NCBI GenBank assembly: GCA_003388555.1 | Contig: QQVD01000050.1 | Span: 204,673 to 268,672, forward strand | Source of the DNA: Acidobacteriota bacterium | GTDB lineage: Bacteria > Acidobacteriota > Thermoanaerobaculia > Multivoradales > Multivoraceae | Direction of reading: 5' to 3' | DNA: 64,000 bases | Shown here: positions 35,551 through 44,956 of the stretch, piece by piece | How positions within the stretch are numbered: the stretch's first letter is position 1 | Layout of the letters: every line of letters starts with the position of its first letter | Position numbers and translations under genes: made by a program | The notes under the pieces: model-generated | Database searches by the model: none | The model's input: only the letters and a program-made list of their open reading frames with translations | Told to the model about the DNA's origin: nothing

Positions 35551-35975
35551 CGTCGGTACCCTCCTCCGGCCGCGGAAGCCGGACTAGATTTTCGGGATGG
35601 TTCGAGGATAGCCGACGGTGGCCGGGTGGGGCGATGGCGCCAGCAGGCGAGCCGGTTGCGGCCAGCAGAGGGTCCTCGGTCCGACCGCGAAGCGAGGCAA
35701 TCGCTTCTTGCGTGAGATGCTGATCCACGGCGCCCGGAGGGCTGAACAGATCAAGGCGAGATCCGAGCGCGATCACACCCGCCTCGAGACGTAGGGCCGT
35801 CTGCCTCGCCGCGAGGAAGCGCTACGACGAGCCGTCCTCTCTCGATCAGAGGAAGGACACGAAGAAGCTCGACGACGAGGAGGGGTCCAAGCACGACGGT
35901 GGTCTGGAGGATGTGTCGAGGCGCCGCGGCTGAGCCCTCTGGTACCCTTCCGGATCCTTCGACGGTGCTCCACCC
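35551..35975. other. 425-bp divergent spacer before the second glycan locus
   Basis: Between the four-TM gene and the WbuB-like gene. A short plus-strand frame ending at 35931 and a hydrophobic minus-strand frame (about 35751-35910) are open, but neither has a start, ribosome site or recognisable homology. I see no clear promoter. Confidence 0.4.
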
Positions 35976-37238
35976 ATGCGTCTCCTGCTGCTTTCGCAGT
36001 TCTACTGGCCCGAGCAGCGTTCGGCGCCGATGACTCTCTCCGCGGTGGCGGAGCACCTGGTGGCCGGTGGTCACGAAGTGACGGTGGTGACCGGCTTTCC
36101 GAACCACCCGTTCGGCAGGATCTACGACGGTTACCGGTTGCGCTGGCGGCAGTGGGAGCAGCTCCGCGGAGTTCGAGTCCTCCGCCTGCCCCTCTACGCG
36201 GACCACAGCCTCTCGCCGCTGCGGCGCGGATGGCACTATGCGTCGTTCGCCCTGTCCGCCGGCCTTCTCGGGCCGCTCCTGACGAGAGGGTTCCGCCCCG
36301 ACCTCCTCTTCGTCTACCTGCCTCCGCTGACGAACTGGCTCCCTATCCGGACCCTGCGGGCTTGGCATCGCGTCCCTGCGGTGTACTGGGTGACCGATGT
36401 CTGGCCGGAGGCACTCGAGGCGACGGGAGTCGGCCTTCCGCGCTGGGCGAGCCGAGCGCTCGGGCGACTCGACCGGATGGTGCTCGGAGCGGCGGTGAGG
36501 ATCTGCGTCAATTCCCCGGGCCTGGCCGGGCGAATGGAGTCGGTGGGCGTCGACCCCGCCAAGCTCGAGGTCGTTCCGGATGCGGCGAAGCAGTCGCACT
36601 TCCGTCCAGTGGAGCCGGATCCCGCTCTGGCGGAGGAGCTCGGACTGCGTGGGACCTTCAACTTCGTCTACGGGGGGAACTTCGGCCCGGCGCAGGGACT
36701 GGGCACCTTGCTGGATGCCGCGGCGCGGGTCCGGGATCTGAGCGACGTCCGGCTCGTCCTGATCGGGGGAGGGGAGGAGGAGGAGCGGCTGAAGCAGAGG
36801 GTTGTGGAGGAACGACTCGACAACGTCGTCGTCGTTCCGCGTCAGCCGATGGAGGAGATCCACCGCTTCTACGCCCTGGCCGACGCGCTCGTCGTCCACC
36901 TGCTCGCCGATCCGTTGTTCGACCTGCAGGTTCCCTCCAAGACGATGGCCTACATGGCCTGTGGCAAGCCGATTCTCTGCGCCGCCGGTGCGTCGGCTGC
37001 GCAGATCGTGATCACCGCCGGGGCGGGTTGGACGTCCGCGGCCGGAGATGCCGAGGCGCTGGCACGCTCCTTTCGTGAGACCAGGGCGCTCGATCGCGAG
37101 GTCCTGAGGGACTGTGGCCGGAACGCGCGCCGCGCCTATCTTCGCGACTACACCGAGACCGCCCAGGTTCGTCGGTTCGAGGAGATCCTGCTGCGCGAGT
37201 GCCGAGAGCGCGGCGCAGGTCCGTCAGACCACGCGTGA
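35976..37238 (+). CDS. WbuB-like GT4 glycosyltransferase
   Basis: A 420-residue GT-B transferase of the WbuB/WcaI group. It opens LLLLSQFYWPEQRSAP, the family hallmark, with GHEVTVVTGFPNHPFGRIYDGYR next. The donor side has VYGGNFGPAQGLGTLLDAA, PMEEIHRFYALADALVVHLL and VPSKTMAYMACGKPIL, the usual replacement of E-x7-E here. WbuB is the proposed N-acetyl-L-fucosaminyltransferase of E. coli O26, and genes resembling UDP-L-FucNAc synthesis lie at 49220-52392 in the same locus, so FucNAc is the likely donor. It is the first plus-strand gene of the locus. The family is clear, the sugar is inferred. Confidence 0.85.
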   Translation: MRLLLLSQFYWPEQRSAPMTLSAVAEHLVAGGHEVTVVTGFPNHPFGRIYDGYRLRWRQWEQLRGVRVLRLPLYADHSLSPLRRGWHYASFALSAGLLGPLLTRGFRPDLLFVYLPPLTNWLPIRTLRAWHRVPAVYWVTDVWPEALEATGVGLPRWASRALGRLDRMVLGAAVRICVNSPGLAGRMESVGVDPAKLEVVPDAAKQSHFRPVEPDPALAEELGLRGTFNFVYGGNFGPAQGLGTLLDAAARVRDLSDVRLVLIGGGEEEERLKQRVVEERLDNVVVVPRQPMEEIHRFYALADALVVHLLADPLFDLQVPSKTMAYMACGKPILCAAGASAAQIVITAGAGWTSAAGDAEALARSFRETRALDREVLRDCGRNARRAYLRDYTETAQVRRFEEILLRECRERGAGPSDHA

Positions 37239-37501
37239 GGTTCAGCGACCCGATCACGCGCTCTTTCCATCGCGTCCTCGCCTCGGGAAGATCGGCAACC
37301 GTGCTCGCTGGCTCCGTGGTCGGGGCGGCACGAGGAGAAAGGCCGAGGTCCAACAGCGGACTGAGGGATCAGGGACCTCGTCCCGTGGGACCGGCCCGCG
37401 GCCGGTAGCGCATGGTGCGGACCTCGGGGATCCGGTAGCGCCGACCGAATCCGCCGATCTGTGATCCCGGGCGACCGGACTCAGCAGGGGAATCGTCGAG
37501 G

Positions 37502-38446
37502 TCAGCTCCCGACGATCTCGTTCCACATTTCTCCGAGACCGGCCGCGAGCTCGACCCTCGGCTGGTATCCCAGAGCTCGCGCGGCGCGGGAGATGTCGGC
37601 TTGGCTGTCACGGACCTCTCCCCGTCGAGGCGGAGCGTGCAGCACCTCCACATCTCGTCCGGTGATCTCGATCATCGTCGACGCGAGCTGACCGATCGTC
37701 GATCTGGTGCCCGAGCCGATGTTGTAAGCCTCGCCCGGAGATCCGCCGAGGGCGGCCAGGAGGTTCGCCTCCACGACGTCGCTGACGTAGACGAAGTCTC
37801 GGGACTGCGAACCGTCGCCGTAGATCGTCAGATCCTGCCCTCGGCGCAGCTGCTCGAAGAAGATCGAGATCACGCCCGTGTACTCGTTGCGCTCCATCGG
37901 GAGGCCGTAGACGTTGAAGTAGCGAAGGCAGACCGTGGGAACGCTCCACAGCTCGGCGGCGAGTCGCGCATAGTGCTCGCCGGCCATCTTGCTCAGCGCG
38001 TAGAAACTCTCCGGACGCTGGGGGTGATCCTCGGCCACGGGAAGCGAGACCGCCTCTCCGAACATCGCGGACGAGCTCGAGTAGACGACCTTCTCGACCT
38101 GGGAGTCTCGGCAGCTCTGGTACAGCCGGATCGAGCCGATTACGTTCGTCGAGGCGTCGGTCGTGGCGTCCTCGATCGACTTGAGGTTGCCGACCTGTGC
38201 CGCGAGGTGGAAGACGAAGCGCGCGTCGCGAACCAGGTCCGCGAGCCCGTAAACCGTCGCCAGATCGGCCTCGACCAGAGTCAGGCGCGGATGGCTCGGG
38301 AGATTCGCCGCCTTCCCGGTCACCAGGTTGTCGAGAACGGTGACCTCCGCACCGAGGTGCAGTAGCCTCCGAACCAGGTTGCTGCCGATGAAGCCCGCGC
38401 CACCGGTGACCAGGCAGCGGGCGTTCTCGAATCGCTCGTGGGCCAT
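37502..38446 (-). CDS. NAD-dependent nucleotide-sugar epimerase/dehydratase
   Basis: A 314-residue extended SDR enzyme. NAD loop TGGAGFIGSNLVRRLL (about 14-29), the conserved HLAAQVGN segment, the SSSSAMFGE catalytic Ser/Thr region, and the active site YALSKMAGEHY with the Y-x3-K pair. The stretch RYFNVYGLPMERNEYTGVI and GDGSQSRDFVYVSDVV are typical of UDP-glucose/GlcNAc 4-epimerases (WbpP/GalE group). It probably interconverts a UDP-hexose pair for this polysaccharide. Transcribed divergently from the flippase with an 84-bp shared spacer. A 263-bp stretch before the WbuB-like gene's end holds nothing I can call. Substrate is uncertain. Confidence 0.88.
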   Translation of the reverse strand: MAHERFENARCLVTGGAGFIGSNLVRRLLHLGAEVTVLDNLVTGKAANLPSHPRLTLVEADLATVYGLADLVRDARFVFHLAAQVGNLKSIEDATTDASTNVIGSIRLYQSCRDSQVEKVVYSSSSAMFGEAVSLPVAEDHPQRPESFYALSKMAGEHYARLAAELWSVPTVCLRYFNVYGLPMERNEYTGVISIFFEQLRRGQDLTIYGDGSQSRDFVYVSDVVEANLLAALGGSPGEAYNIGSGTRSTIGQLASTMIEITGRDVEVLHAPPRRGEVRDSQADISRAARALGYQPRVELAAGLGEMWNEIVGS

Positions 38447-38530
38447 CTCTGAATCCGATCGGTATAGGGGTCCTCGGCTTCGCGAGCCCAGCGGCGCGGT
38501 CGGAGCCGGGAAGATAGCATCGCTCTCTCC

Positions 38531-40000
38531 GTGTCGCTGGTACGACGAACTCTCGTTGGAGTCCTGTGGTCGGGTGCCGGCCAGTTGGGCTCGAACGTGG
38601 CGCGCTTCGCAACGATCGCGCTGCTCGGCCTGTGGCTTCCTCCTCCCGTCTTCGGGCTGTTCGCCTTGGCGGTCCTGGTCGTTGGATCGGCCCAGAAGGT
38701 CTCCGAGCTGGGTCTGCTGGCGGCCGTCGTCCAGAAACCGGAGGCGGACGAGCCGACCCTGAGCACCGCCTTCTGGATGAACCTGGCGATGAGCGTCCTG
38801 CTGGGCCTCGTGGTCTTCAGTGCGTCCGGACCGGTCGCCGGGCTCTTCGGGGACCAACGCCTCGAGCCGATCGTGGAGGCTCTGGCGTGGGTCTTCCCCC
38901 TGGATGCCCTGGCAGTCGTGCCGAGGGCGATGCTCACGCGCGATCTCCGGTTCCGGGATCTTTCGGTCCGCCTGCTGCTGGGGGAGTTGGCCTTCGGGGC
39001 CGTCGCGATCGGCGCCACTCTCGCGGGTCGCGAGATCTGGGGCCTCGTCGCGGCCTTGATCCTCCAGAGGCTCGTACTCACCGGCTCGCTGTGGTGGCTC
39101 GTGCCGTGGCGACCTCACTGGGTCTTCGACCGGACGAGTGCCGCGAAGCTGCTCCTGTTCGGTGGGCCGTTCCTCGCCAGCGCCCTGGTCCTCCAGCTGG
39201 CCGGTTTCTTGGACCACGCGATCGTCGGGGTGTGGCTGGGGACGGCCGGACTCGGGTACTACCACTTCGCGGCACAGACCTCCATCGTCCCGCTGCAGCG
39301 CCTCGTCGGACTGGTCGCGCGCGTCGTTTTTCCCGCGATGTCCCGGGTCCAGGCCGATCCGACACGCCTCGCGAGGGCGTTCCAGGCCGGCACGCAGCAT
39401 CTGCTCGCGGCCATCCTGCCGGCCGCGATGCTCGCGATCTTCGTCGGCCCCTGGTTCCTGCGCGCCCTGTACGGTCAGAAGTGGGAAGCGTCGACGGAGC
39501 CTCTCCGGATCCTCAGCGTCGGAGGCGCGTTCTTCGCCTTCGATCTCGCGCAGGCCTACTTCCTCGCGATCGGCCGGCCGGGCGTTCGGCTGGGTCTCCA
39601 CCTGCTGAGGCTCGCCGGCTTCCTGGCTGGGCTCGCCGTCTTCGCTCGAGTCTGGGGTGTGACCGCTTCGAGCGTGGCGGCGGCCGTGTCGCTCGGCATC
39701 GTGGTCCACGCCCTGGTGGGCTGGGTTCTCGCAGCTCGTCGCCTCGGCATACCGGTGGGTTCGCTCGGCGCTGTGGCGGCACCCGCGATCCGCGGCTGTG
39801 CCGGCGCGCTCGTCCCGGTCGTCGCCTACGAGCTGTCGGGCTCGCCGGGGAGTCCCTGGGTCGCGACTCTCGGTCTTCCGATCGCGATGGCGGTCGGCTA
39901 CCTCGCTGCGACGACTGGTGAGTACCGTGCTCTCGCGGGGCGGGTCGCAGGGCGTGTCGCCCGCGGCGTGTCGGTACACTCCGGGCGACGGAGCGGCTGA
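38531..40000 (+). CDS. Wzx-type lipid-linked oligosaccharide flippase
   Basis: A 489-residue polytopic protein of the polysaccharide transport (MVF/MATE-like) group. About twelve to fourteen helices can be read, beginning TLVGVLWSGAGQLGSNVARFATIALLGLWL. The loops ATIALLGLWLPPPVFGLFALA and GFLDHAIVGVWLGTAGLGYYHFA match the WzxC/RfbX pattern. It should flip undecaprenyl-linked repeat units to the periplasm for the polymerase at 45777-47144. The start is GTG; no nearer ATG exists. The SGNH gene follows after 26 bp in the same direction. Confidence 0.88.
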   Translation: MSLVRRTLVGVLWSGAGQLGSNVARFATIALLGLWLPPPVFGLFALAVLVVGSAQKVSELGLLAAVVQKPEADEPTLSTAFWMNLAMSVLLGLVVFSASGPVAGLFGDQRLEPIVEALAWVFPLDALAVVPRAMLTRDLRFRDLSVRLLLGELAFGAVAIGATLAGREIWGLVAALILQRLVLTGSLWWLVPWRPHWVFDRTSAAKLLLFGGPFLASALVLQLAGFLDHAIVGVWLGTAGLGYYHFAAQTSIVPLQRLVGLVARVVFPAMSRVQADPTRLARAFQAGTQHLLAAILPAAMLAIFVGPWFLRALYGQKWEASTEPLRILSVGGAFFAFDLAQAYFLAIGRPGVRLGLHLLRLAGFLAGLAVFARVWGVTASSVAAAVSLGIVVHALVGWVLAARRLGIPVGSLGAVAAPAIRGCAGALVPVVAYELSGSPGSPWVATLGLPIAMAVGYLAATTGEYRALAGRVAGRVARGVSVHSGRRSG

Positions 40001-40026
40001 GGCTCCCGAGAGACCGAGACCTTCCG

Positions 40027-41049
40027 TTGCTGTCGACCCGCCAGATCCTCAAGCACGACCGCGACGTCGGCTGGGTCTTCGTTCCCGGGATCAGGGCGCG
40101 AGTGTCGAGCGGGAGTCGTGCGTACCTGCTGCGCACGAACGAATCCGGCTTTCGGTGTGCGCATCCGTTCGCTCGCGAGCGCCCGCCGGGCAAGCGCAGG
40201 GCTCTTCTCTTCGGAGACTCGTTCACTGCAGGCGACATGGTCTCGGACGGGAGACGGTTCGGAGACCTGCTGGAAGGCGCGATTCCCGACCTCCAGGTCC
40301 TCAACTTCGGACTGCCGGGAACCGGCACCGATCAGCAGCTCGTGGCCTACCGGAAGTTCGCCTCGCGGCTCGAGGGTGATCTTCTCGTCGTCGCCGTCCA
40401 GGTCGAGAACGTCCGGCGCCTGTTGACGCGGGCGCGGGCGCTTCGCGACGAGCGCGGCGTTCGATCGATGTTCCCGAAGCCGTACTTCGAGCTCGAGGAC
40501 GGGCGGCTCGTTCTGCGCAATGTCCCCGTTCCCCGCCGGCTGCCTCCGGGGGAGGAGTCGACCTCGGAGGTGGAAGCCTCGCGGGTTCGAGGCGGGAGGT
40601 ATCCGCGCCTCCGGTCTCTCGCTGATCGCCTGGGCCTGCGCGAGATCGTTCAGAGGGTGGCCCGTCCACAGCCGCTTCCCGAGTACCGCAGCCCCGAGGC
40701 TCCGGGCTGGATGCTCCTGCGGGCCATCCTCGAGAGTTGGTTCGCCGATCACGACGGACGGGTCCTGCTCGTTCCGCTCCCGCTCTACCACTACGTCGAG
40801 GAGATCGCCGATCCCTCCGACTATCGTGAACGCTTCCGCGAGGTGAGCACGAGCGTCGGTTGCGCCCTTCACGATCCGCTCGACGATCTCCTCGCGCTTC
40901 CCGTCGAACGCCGTCGAGGGCTGCGGTTCGAGGGGGATCCGCACCCGAACGAGGAAGGACATCGGGCCCTCGCCGAGTCCCTGGCCCCGGTCGTCGAGCG
41001 TCTGCTGTCGACGGCGGAGGAGCAGCGCACGGACGGAGGCGCGGTCTGA
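40027..41049 (+). CDS. SGNH/GDSL hydrolase-like protein (cytoplasmic)
   Basis: A 340-residue member of the SGNH fold. Block I FGDSFTAGDM carries the nucleophile Ser, block II NFGLPGTGTDQQ the oxyanion Gly, and block V DPHPNEEGHRAL the catalytic Asp and His. The block III Gly-x-Asn is weakly kept (QVENVRRL). It has no signal peptide or membrane helix. Such proteins in polysaccharide loci act as O-acyl esterases or transferases; which one is not clear. Start TTG at 40027 gives the best N-terminus. Its TGA overlaps the CTG start proposed for the carbamoyltransferase. Confidence 0.75.
   Translation: MLSTRQILKHDRDVGWVFVPGIRARVSSGSRAYLLRTNESGFRCAHPFARERPPGKRRALLFGDSFTAGDMVSDGRRFGDLLEGAIPDLQVLNFGLPGTGTDQQLVAYRKFASRLEGDLLVVAVQVENVRRLLTRARALRDERGVRSMFPKPYFELEDGRLVLRNVPVPRRLPPGEESTSEVEASRVRGGRYPRLRSLADRLGLREIVQRVARPQPLPEYRSPEAPGWMLLRAILESWFADHDGRVLLVPLPLYHYVEEIADPSDYRERFREVSTSVGCALHDPLDDLLALPVERRRGLRFEGDPHPNEEGHRALAESLAPVVERLLSTAEEQRTDGGAV
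41035..41039 (+). promoter_or_regulatory. Shine-Dalgarno that decides a CTG start
   Basis: GGAGG with a six-base spacer to CTG at 41046. In the carbamoyltransferase frame there is no ATG, GTG or TTG between this site and the conserved N-terminus, so CTG is the only near-cognate start that fits. The CTG overlaps the SGNH TGA as CTGA, the same geometry as the ATGA and GTGA couplings elsewhere in the locus. Confidence 0.7.
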
Positions 41050-43223
41050 CTACCTGGATCCTCGGGATCTCGGCTCTCCACCACGACTCCGCGGCTGCCA
41101 TCGTGCGCGACGGAGAGGTGATCGCAGCCGCCCAGGAGGAACGCTTCTCCCGCAAGAAGCACGATCCGAGGTTTCCGGCCGGTGCGATCAGCTACTGCCT
41201 CGAGGAGGCGTACCTGGAGGGCTCGGATCTCGACGCCATCGTGTTCTACGAGAATCCGCTCGAGTCGCTCGATCGCGTCGTCGAGAGCTGTGGCGCGGTC
41301 GGACCCGAGGCGGCATCTCACTTCGAGCGGGCGATGGAGACCCTGCTCGGAGTCGAGTTCCGACTGGAAGAGCAGGTCGAGCGGTGTCTGGGCTCGCTGG
41401 GTCGAGCCGGTCGGATCCTCTATGTCGGGCACCACCTCGCGCACGCGGCCTCCGCCTTCCTGCCGTCGCCGTTCGAAGAATCGGCGATCCTGACCCTCGA
41501 CGGGGTCGGCGGCTGGGCGACGACGACGCTCGGGCACGGATCGGCCAGTGCCATCGAGCTGTCTCACCAGATCTCCTACCCCCACTCCCTCGGGCTGCTC
41601 TACAGCGCGATGACCCACTACTGCGGGTTCCGCGTCAACTCGGGCGAGTACAAGCTGATGGGGCTGGCTCCGTTCGGAGAGCCTCGGTACGTGGATCGGA
41701 TCCTCGACCACCTCGTCGACGTCCGGGACGACGGGTCCTATCGTCTGGACACGGGCTACTTCGGCTACCCGCGAGGCGACGTGATGACCAACGAGCGGTT
41801 CCACGAGCTGTTCGGCGGCCCTCCCCGCGAACCGGAGTCGTCGCTCACCCGCCGTGACGCGGATCTTGCCGCGTCGATCCAGAGGGTGATCGAGCTCGTG
41901 GTCTTCCGGCTGGCGGCCTTCGCCCGACGCGAGACCGGGAGCGCGAACCTGTGCATGGCGGGTGGTGTGGCGCTGAACTCCGTCGCCAACGGAAAGCTAC
42001 TGCGCTCCGGGATCTTCGACCGGATCTGGATCCAGCCGGCGGCGGGGGACGCCGGCGGGGCACTGGGAGCGGCTCTCCTCGCCCACAACACCTGGTTCAC
42101 CGGCTCCAGGGTGTCCTCTCGCCGTGCCCGAGAAGGACTTCAGAAGGGCAGTCGGCTCGGGCCGAGCTACGGTTCGCAGGAGGCCCGCGCCTTCCTCGAT
42201 CGGCTCGACTGCCCGTACGAGGTGGTGACCGACGAAGCCGAACGGGCGGTGCGCGTCGCGGAGGCCCTGGCGGAGGGAAGCGTCGTGGGCCTGCTCTCGG
42301 GGCGCATGGAGTTCGGACCACGAGCGCTCGGCGCGCGTTCGATTCTCGCGGATCCCCGCGACCCCAGGATGCAGCACGTGCTCAACTCGAAGATCAAGTT
42401 CCGCGAGTCCTTCCGGCCCTTCGCTCCCGCGTGTCTCGTCGAGGACGCCCCGGTCCACTTCGAGCTCGCGGTCGAGAGCCCCTACATGCTCCTGGTCGCC
42501 CACGTGCGCGAAGCACTGAGACTCGATTCGGAGCCGGTCGACCCGGAACGAGACGACGACTTCGTGAGGAGGATCGGCGAGGTCCGCTCCGTGCTCCCTG
42601 CCGTGACGCACGTCGACTACAGCGCTCGGGTGCAGACGGTGCATCCGGAAGATGATCCCTTCTTCCATCGTCTGCTCGTCGCGTTCCGCGATCTCACAGG
42701 CTTCGGCGTCCTCGTCAACACCTCGTTCAACGTGCGGGGCCAGCCGATCGTCTGCTCACCTCGCGACGCGTTCGACTGCTTCTGCCGGACCGGCATGGAT
42801 CTCCTGGTTCTCGAGGATTGCCTCGTGTGGTCCAAGCCAGCTCCAGAAGCAGAGGTCCGCGACTCCTCGCCTCGGGTCGCCAGGAATGCGGGTCGCGGCG
42901 TTCGGCGCCGCATGCGCCGCCTCTTTCGGAGGGTCGTCGAATCGACACGGCCGGATGTTGAAGGGATCTACACGAGTGGCCCCGAGCCGGATCTCGAGTC
43001 TTACTTCCTGCGGCGACGGGTGGCTGCCGAACGCGAGGAGATGGAGATCCCGGGTCTCCAGGCAGACGGAGATCTCGCGGAGTGCCTTTGCCGGATGTGG
43101 CGGCGGGAGGGCCGCGACGAACGCCTGGGTCTGGCCCGCGAGATCGCCGATCTCGCCTCGCGGCTCGAGCTGCCGGAGAACCCCGCCGGCGAGGTTCCGA
43201 CGACGATCTACGCCATGTTCTGA
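41046..43223 (+). CDS. carbamoyltransferase, NodU/CmcH family
   Basis: A 725-residue enzyme. The N-terminal ASKHA-fold domain opens WILGISALHHDSAAAIV (about 4-20) and carries HHLAHAASAF with the His residues that bind metal and nucleotide. The middle part holds TLDGVGGW and GEYKLMGLAPFGEP, and the YrdC-like part ends with GRMEFGPRALGARSILADPR, conserved in carbamoyl-AMP users. The C-terminal domain has FRPFAPACLVEDA and LVNTSFNVRGQPIV. A tail of about 120 residues with no known motif is extra. It transfers carbamoyl from carbamoyl phosphate via carbamoyl-AMP to a hydroxyl, probably of a sugar. It starts at CTG (see 41035-41039). Confidence 0.87.
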   Translation: MTTWILGISALHHDSAAAIVRDGEVIAAAQEERFSRKKHDPRFPAGAISYCLEEAYLEGSDLDAIVFYENPLESLDRVVESCGAVGPEAASHFERAMETLLGVEFRLEEQVERCLGSLGRAGRILYVGHHLAHAASAFLPSPFEESAILTLDGVGGWATTTLGHGSASAIELSHQISYPHSLGLLYSAMTHYCGFRVNSGEYKLMGLAPFGEPRYVDRILDHLVDVRDDGSYRLDTGYFGYPRGDVMTNERFHELFGGPPREPESSLTRRDADLAASIQRVIELVVFRLAAFARRETGSANLCMAGGVALNSVANGKLLRSGIFDRIWIQPAAGDAGGALGAALLAHNTWFTGSRVSSRRAREGLQKGSRLGPSYGSQEARAFLDRLDCPYEVVTDEAERAVRVAEALAEGSVVGLLSGRMEFGPRALGARSILADPRDPRMQHVLNSKIKFRESFRPFAPACLVEDAPVHFELAVESPYMLLVAHVREALRLDSEPVDPERDDDFVRRIGEVRSVLPAVTHVDYSARVQTVHPEDDPFFHRLLVAFRDLTGFGVLVNTSFNVRGQPIVCSPRDAFDCFCRTGMDLLVLEDCLVWSKPAPEAEVRDSSPRVARNAGRGVRRRMRRLFRRVVESTRPDVEGIYTSGPEPDLESYFLRRRVAAEREEMEIPGLQADGDLAECLCRMWRREGRDERLGLAREIADLASRLELPENPAGEVPTTIYAMF

Positions 43224-43352
43224 GGGCTCGAGGCTGCTGATCCAGGCCTAGGGCCACGTCCTGTTCCTGGTATCTTGCGGGGCTCGATCGCGGTCACGGC
43301 CGCCCGGCCCCGACCGCCGAGCGGAAGCCAACCGACGACGACCGGAGCCCGC

Positions 43353-43706
43353 ATGTCCCGCGCCCTGGACCATCCGTACGGCAGGAAGAGGCCTCGCATC
43401 GGCATCGTTCCCGCGCCTCCCGGTGACGTTCCGGCCCGGGGATGGGCGGTCCAGAACGGCTGTCGCGGCGATGGGCAGCCCGTCCGGAGGTTCGGTCTCG
43501 GCCTCCTCTGCGCCGTGCAGTACGCAGCAGGGGGCGGCGGCGTCGGGTCTGTCGGTTCTCTCTCCGGTCCGTTGCCCGGTGGTCGGGAAGTCGTCGCCTA
43601 CGCTCCGCTGGCGAGGAGGCCCTCCCGGTCGCTCGCGCCGGGGAACTGCCGGCTCTCCGCGCAGTCGGTGCTGCGGCCGGTCATCTGTTTCCAGCCCGAG
43701 TCGTGA
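43353..43706 (+). CDS. hypothetical 117-residue protein (doubtful)
   Basis: Open frame between the carbamoyltransferase and the second SGNH gene. It starts MSRALDHPYGRKRPRIGI and ends with a TGA that overlaps the next GTG (GTGA), the coupling used elsewhere in this locus. Against it: Gly/Arg/Pro-rich composition without hydrophobic cores, no ribosome site and no family I recognise. Without it, 43224-43702 is a 479-bp gap with no other clear content. Confidence 0.3.
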   Translation: MSRALDHPYGRKRPRIGIVPAPPGDVPARGWAVQNGCRGDGQPVRRFGLGLLCAVQYAAGGGGVGSVGSLSGPLPGGREVVAYAPLARRPSRSLAPGNCRLSAQSVLRPVICFQPES

Positions 43707-44956
43707 GGGGTTTTCGGCGCGCTGCGAAGCTCCTCGTCGCGGTGACCACTCTGGGTCTCTGTCTCGGGGCCGCGGAGCTCGCACTTCGGGGTCGCTTCCC
43801 CGACCGCACCGGCGTGGGGACAGAGCACCGCGTTCCGCATCCGCGCCTCGGTTGGGTGCTGGAACCCGGCGCGCGCTTCAGCCACCGGATCGATGGACGA
43901 GACGTCGACGTCGCTTACAACTCGGCCGGCTTCCGGGACGTGGAGCGTCGTCCCGAGTCCAAGCAGCGGCCACGCGTTCTGGTTCTGGGTGATTCCTTCG
44001 TGGAGGCCTACTCGGTGCGTTTCGAGGAGTCGTTTCCTCGGCTCCTCGAGGAGTCCCTCGGGGACGAAGGCGTCGATGCCGAGGTGGTCAACCTCGGCGT
44101 CGGCGGGTACGGGACCCTGCAGGAGTATCTGCTCTACCGAGAGGTCGGCCGTGCCTACCGACCCGATGTCGTTCTTCTCGGTTTCTACACCCAGAACGAC
44201 GTTCGGAACAACAGTCGCGAGCTGGAGCAACGGCTCCGTCGAAACTCGCTGAAGGGATCTTCGCGGCCCTTTCTTGTGGCCGGTCCCGACGCGGGTTGGA
44301 CGGCGTCTCCGGTCGACTACGAGCTCGCGTGGGAGCACTACTCCGCAGCGACGGAGCGAAGACGGTCCCTACGATCCCGCCTCCATCGGGGCTCTGCTCT
44401 CTACCGAGCGTTGCGAGCGGCGATCGGTGGTCGAGGAGATCGTCGCGACGACCTGGAGGTCGTGCCTCGGGAGGGTGCGGACGATCTCCTGCAAGAGCGA
44501 TTCGAGGCGCTCTACGGAGTCGGGGCGTGCGATGAGTCGCCGGCGTTCCGAGACGCCTGGGCCCGCACCGCGGAGATCCTCGGGAGACTGGGGAAGGAGG
44601 TCGAGGCCGAGGGAGCCCGACTCGTCGTCTTCAGCGTGCCGGCGGCGGAAGAGGTCGATCCGGACCTCGTGGCGAGGTGGCCGGCCGCCTACCAACAGCT
44701 GGCTGAAGGGCTCTGTCTGCGGGAGGGCGTCGCCGAGCGGCGACTGGAGGCTTGGCTCGAGGCGCTGGGGATCCCGTTCATCGGTCTGCTGCCCGAGTTC
44801 CGACGGGAGCTCGAGACGGAGGAGACGAGGCTGCATTCCGAGCAGGATCGGCACTGGACCCCCGCGGCACACGCGCTGGCGGCCGAGGTCGTTGCCGCTC
44901 GGATCGCGAGATCCGGGATCCTGGCGAGCTCGTCGCCTCAGGAAGGCAGCTCGTAG
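43703..44956 (+). CDS. membrane-anchored SGNH hydrolase-like protein
   Basis: A 417-residue protein with an N-terminal anchor (AAKLLVAVTTLGLCLGAAELALRG, about 7-30) and an SGNH domain outside. Block I is LVLGDSFVEAYSV, block II VNLGVGGYGTLQEYLLYRE, block III QNDVRNN, and block V QDRHWTPAAHALAA with Asp and His. Relatives add or remove acyl groups on extracellular polysaccharide. The GTG at 43703 is chosen because the hydrophobic anchor follows at once; the open frame upstream is Arg-rich. Its 3' end overlaps the convergent sulfotransferase gene by 19 bp. Confidence 0.82.
   Translation: MRGFRRAAKLLVAVTTLGLCLGAAELALRGRFPDRTGVGTEHRVPHPRLGWVLEPGARFSHRIDGRDVDVAYNSAGFRDVERRPESKQRPRVLVLGDSFVEAYSVRFEESFPRLLEESLGDEGVDAEVVNLGVGGYGTLQEYLLYREVGRAYRPDVVLLGFYTQNDVRNNSRELEQRLRRNSLKGSSRPFLVAGPDAGWTASPVDYELAWEHYSAATERRRSLRSRLHRGSALYRALRAAIGGRGDRRDDLEVVPREGADDLLQERFEALYGVGACDESPAFRDAWARTAEILGRLGKEVEAEGARLVVFSVPAAEEVDPDLVARWPAAYQQLAEGLCLREGVAERRLEAWLEALGIPFIGLLPEFRRELETEETRLHSEQDRHWTPAAHALAAEVVAARIARSGILASSSPQEGSS

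Noticed and set aside
35700-35931. Remnant sugar transferase in the spacer before the WbuB-like gene
   Set aside because: A hydrophobic minus-strand frame looked suggestive, but no family motif or start could be found on either strand.
43224-43352. DUF5989-type small gene expected after carbamoyltransferase genes
   Set aside because: No short frame with the hydrophobic helices of that family is present.
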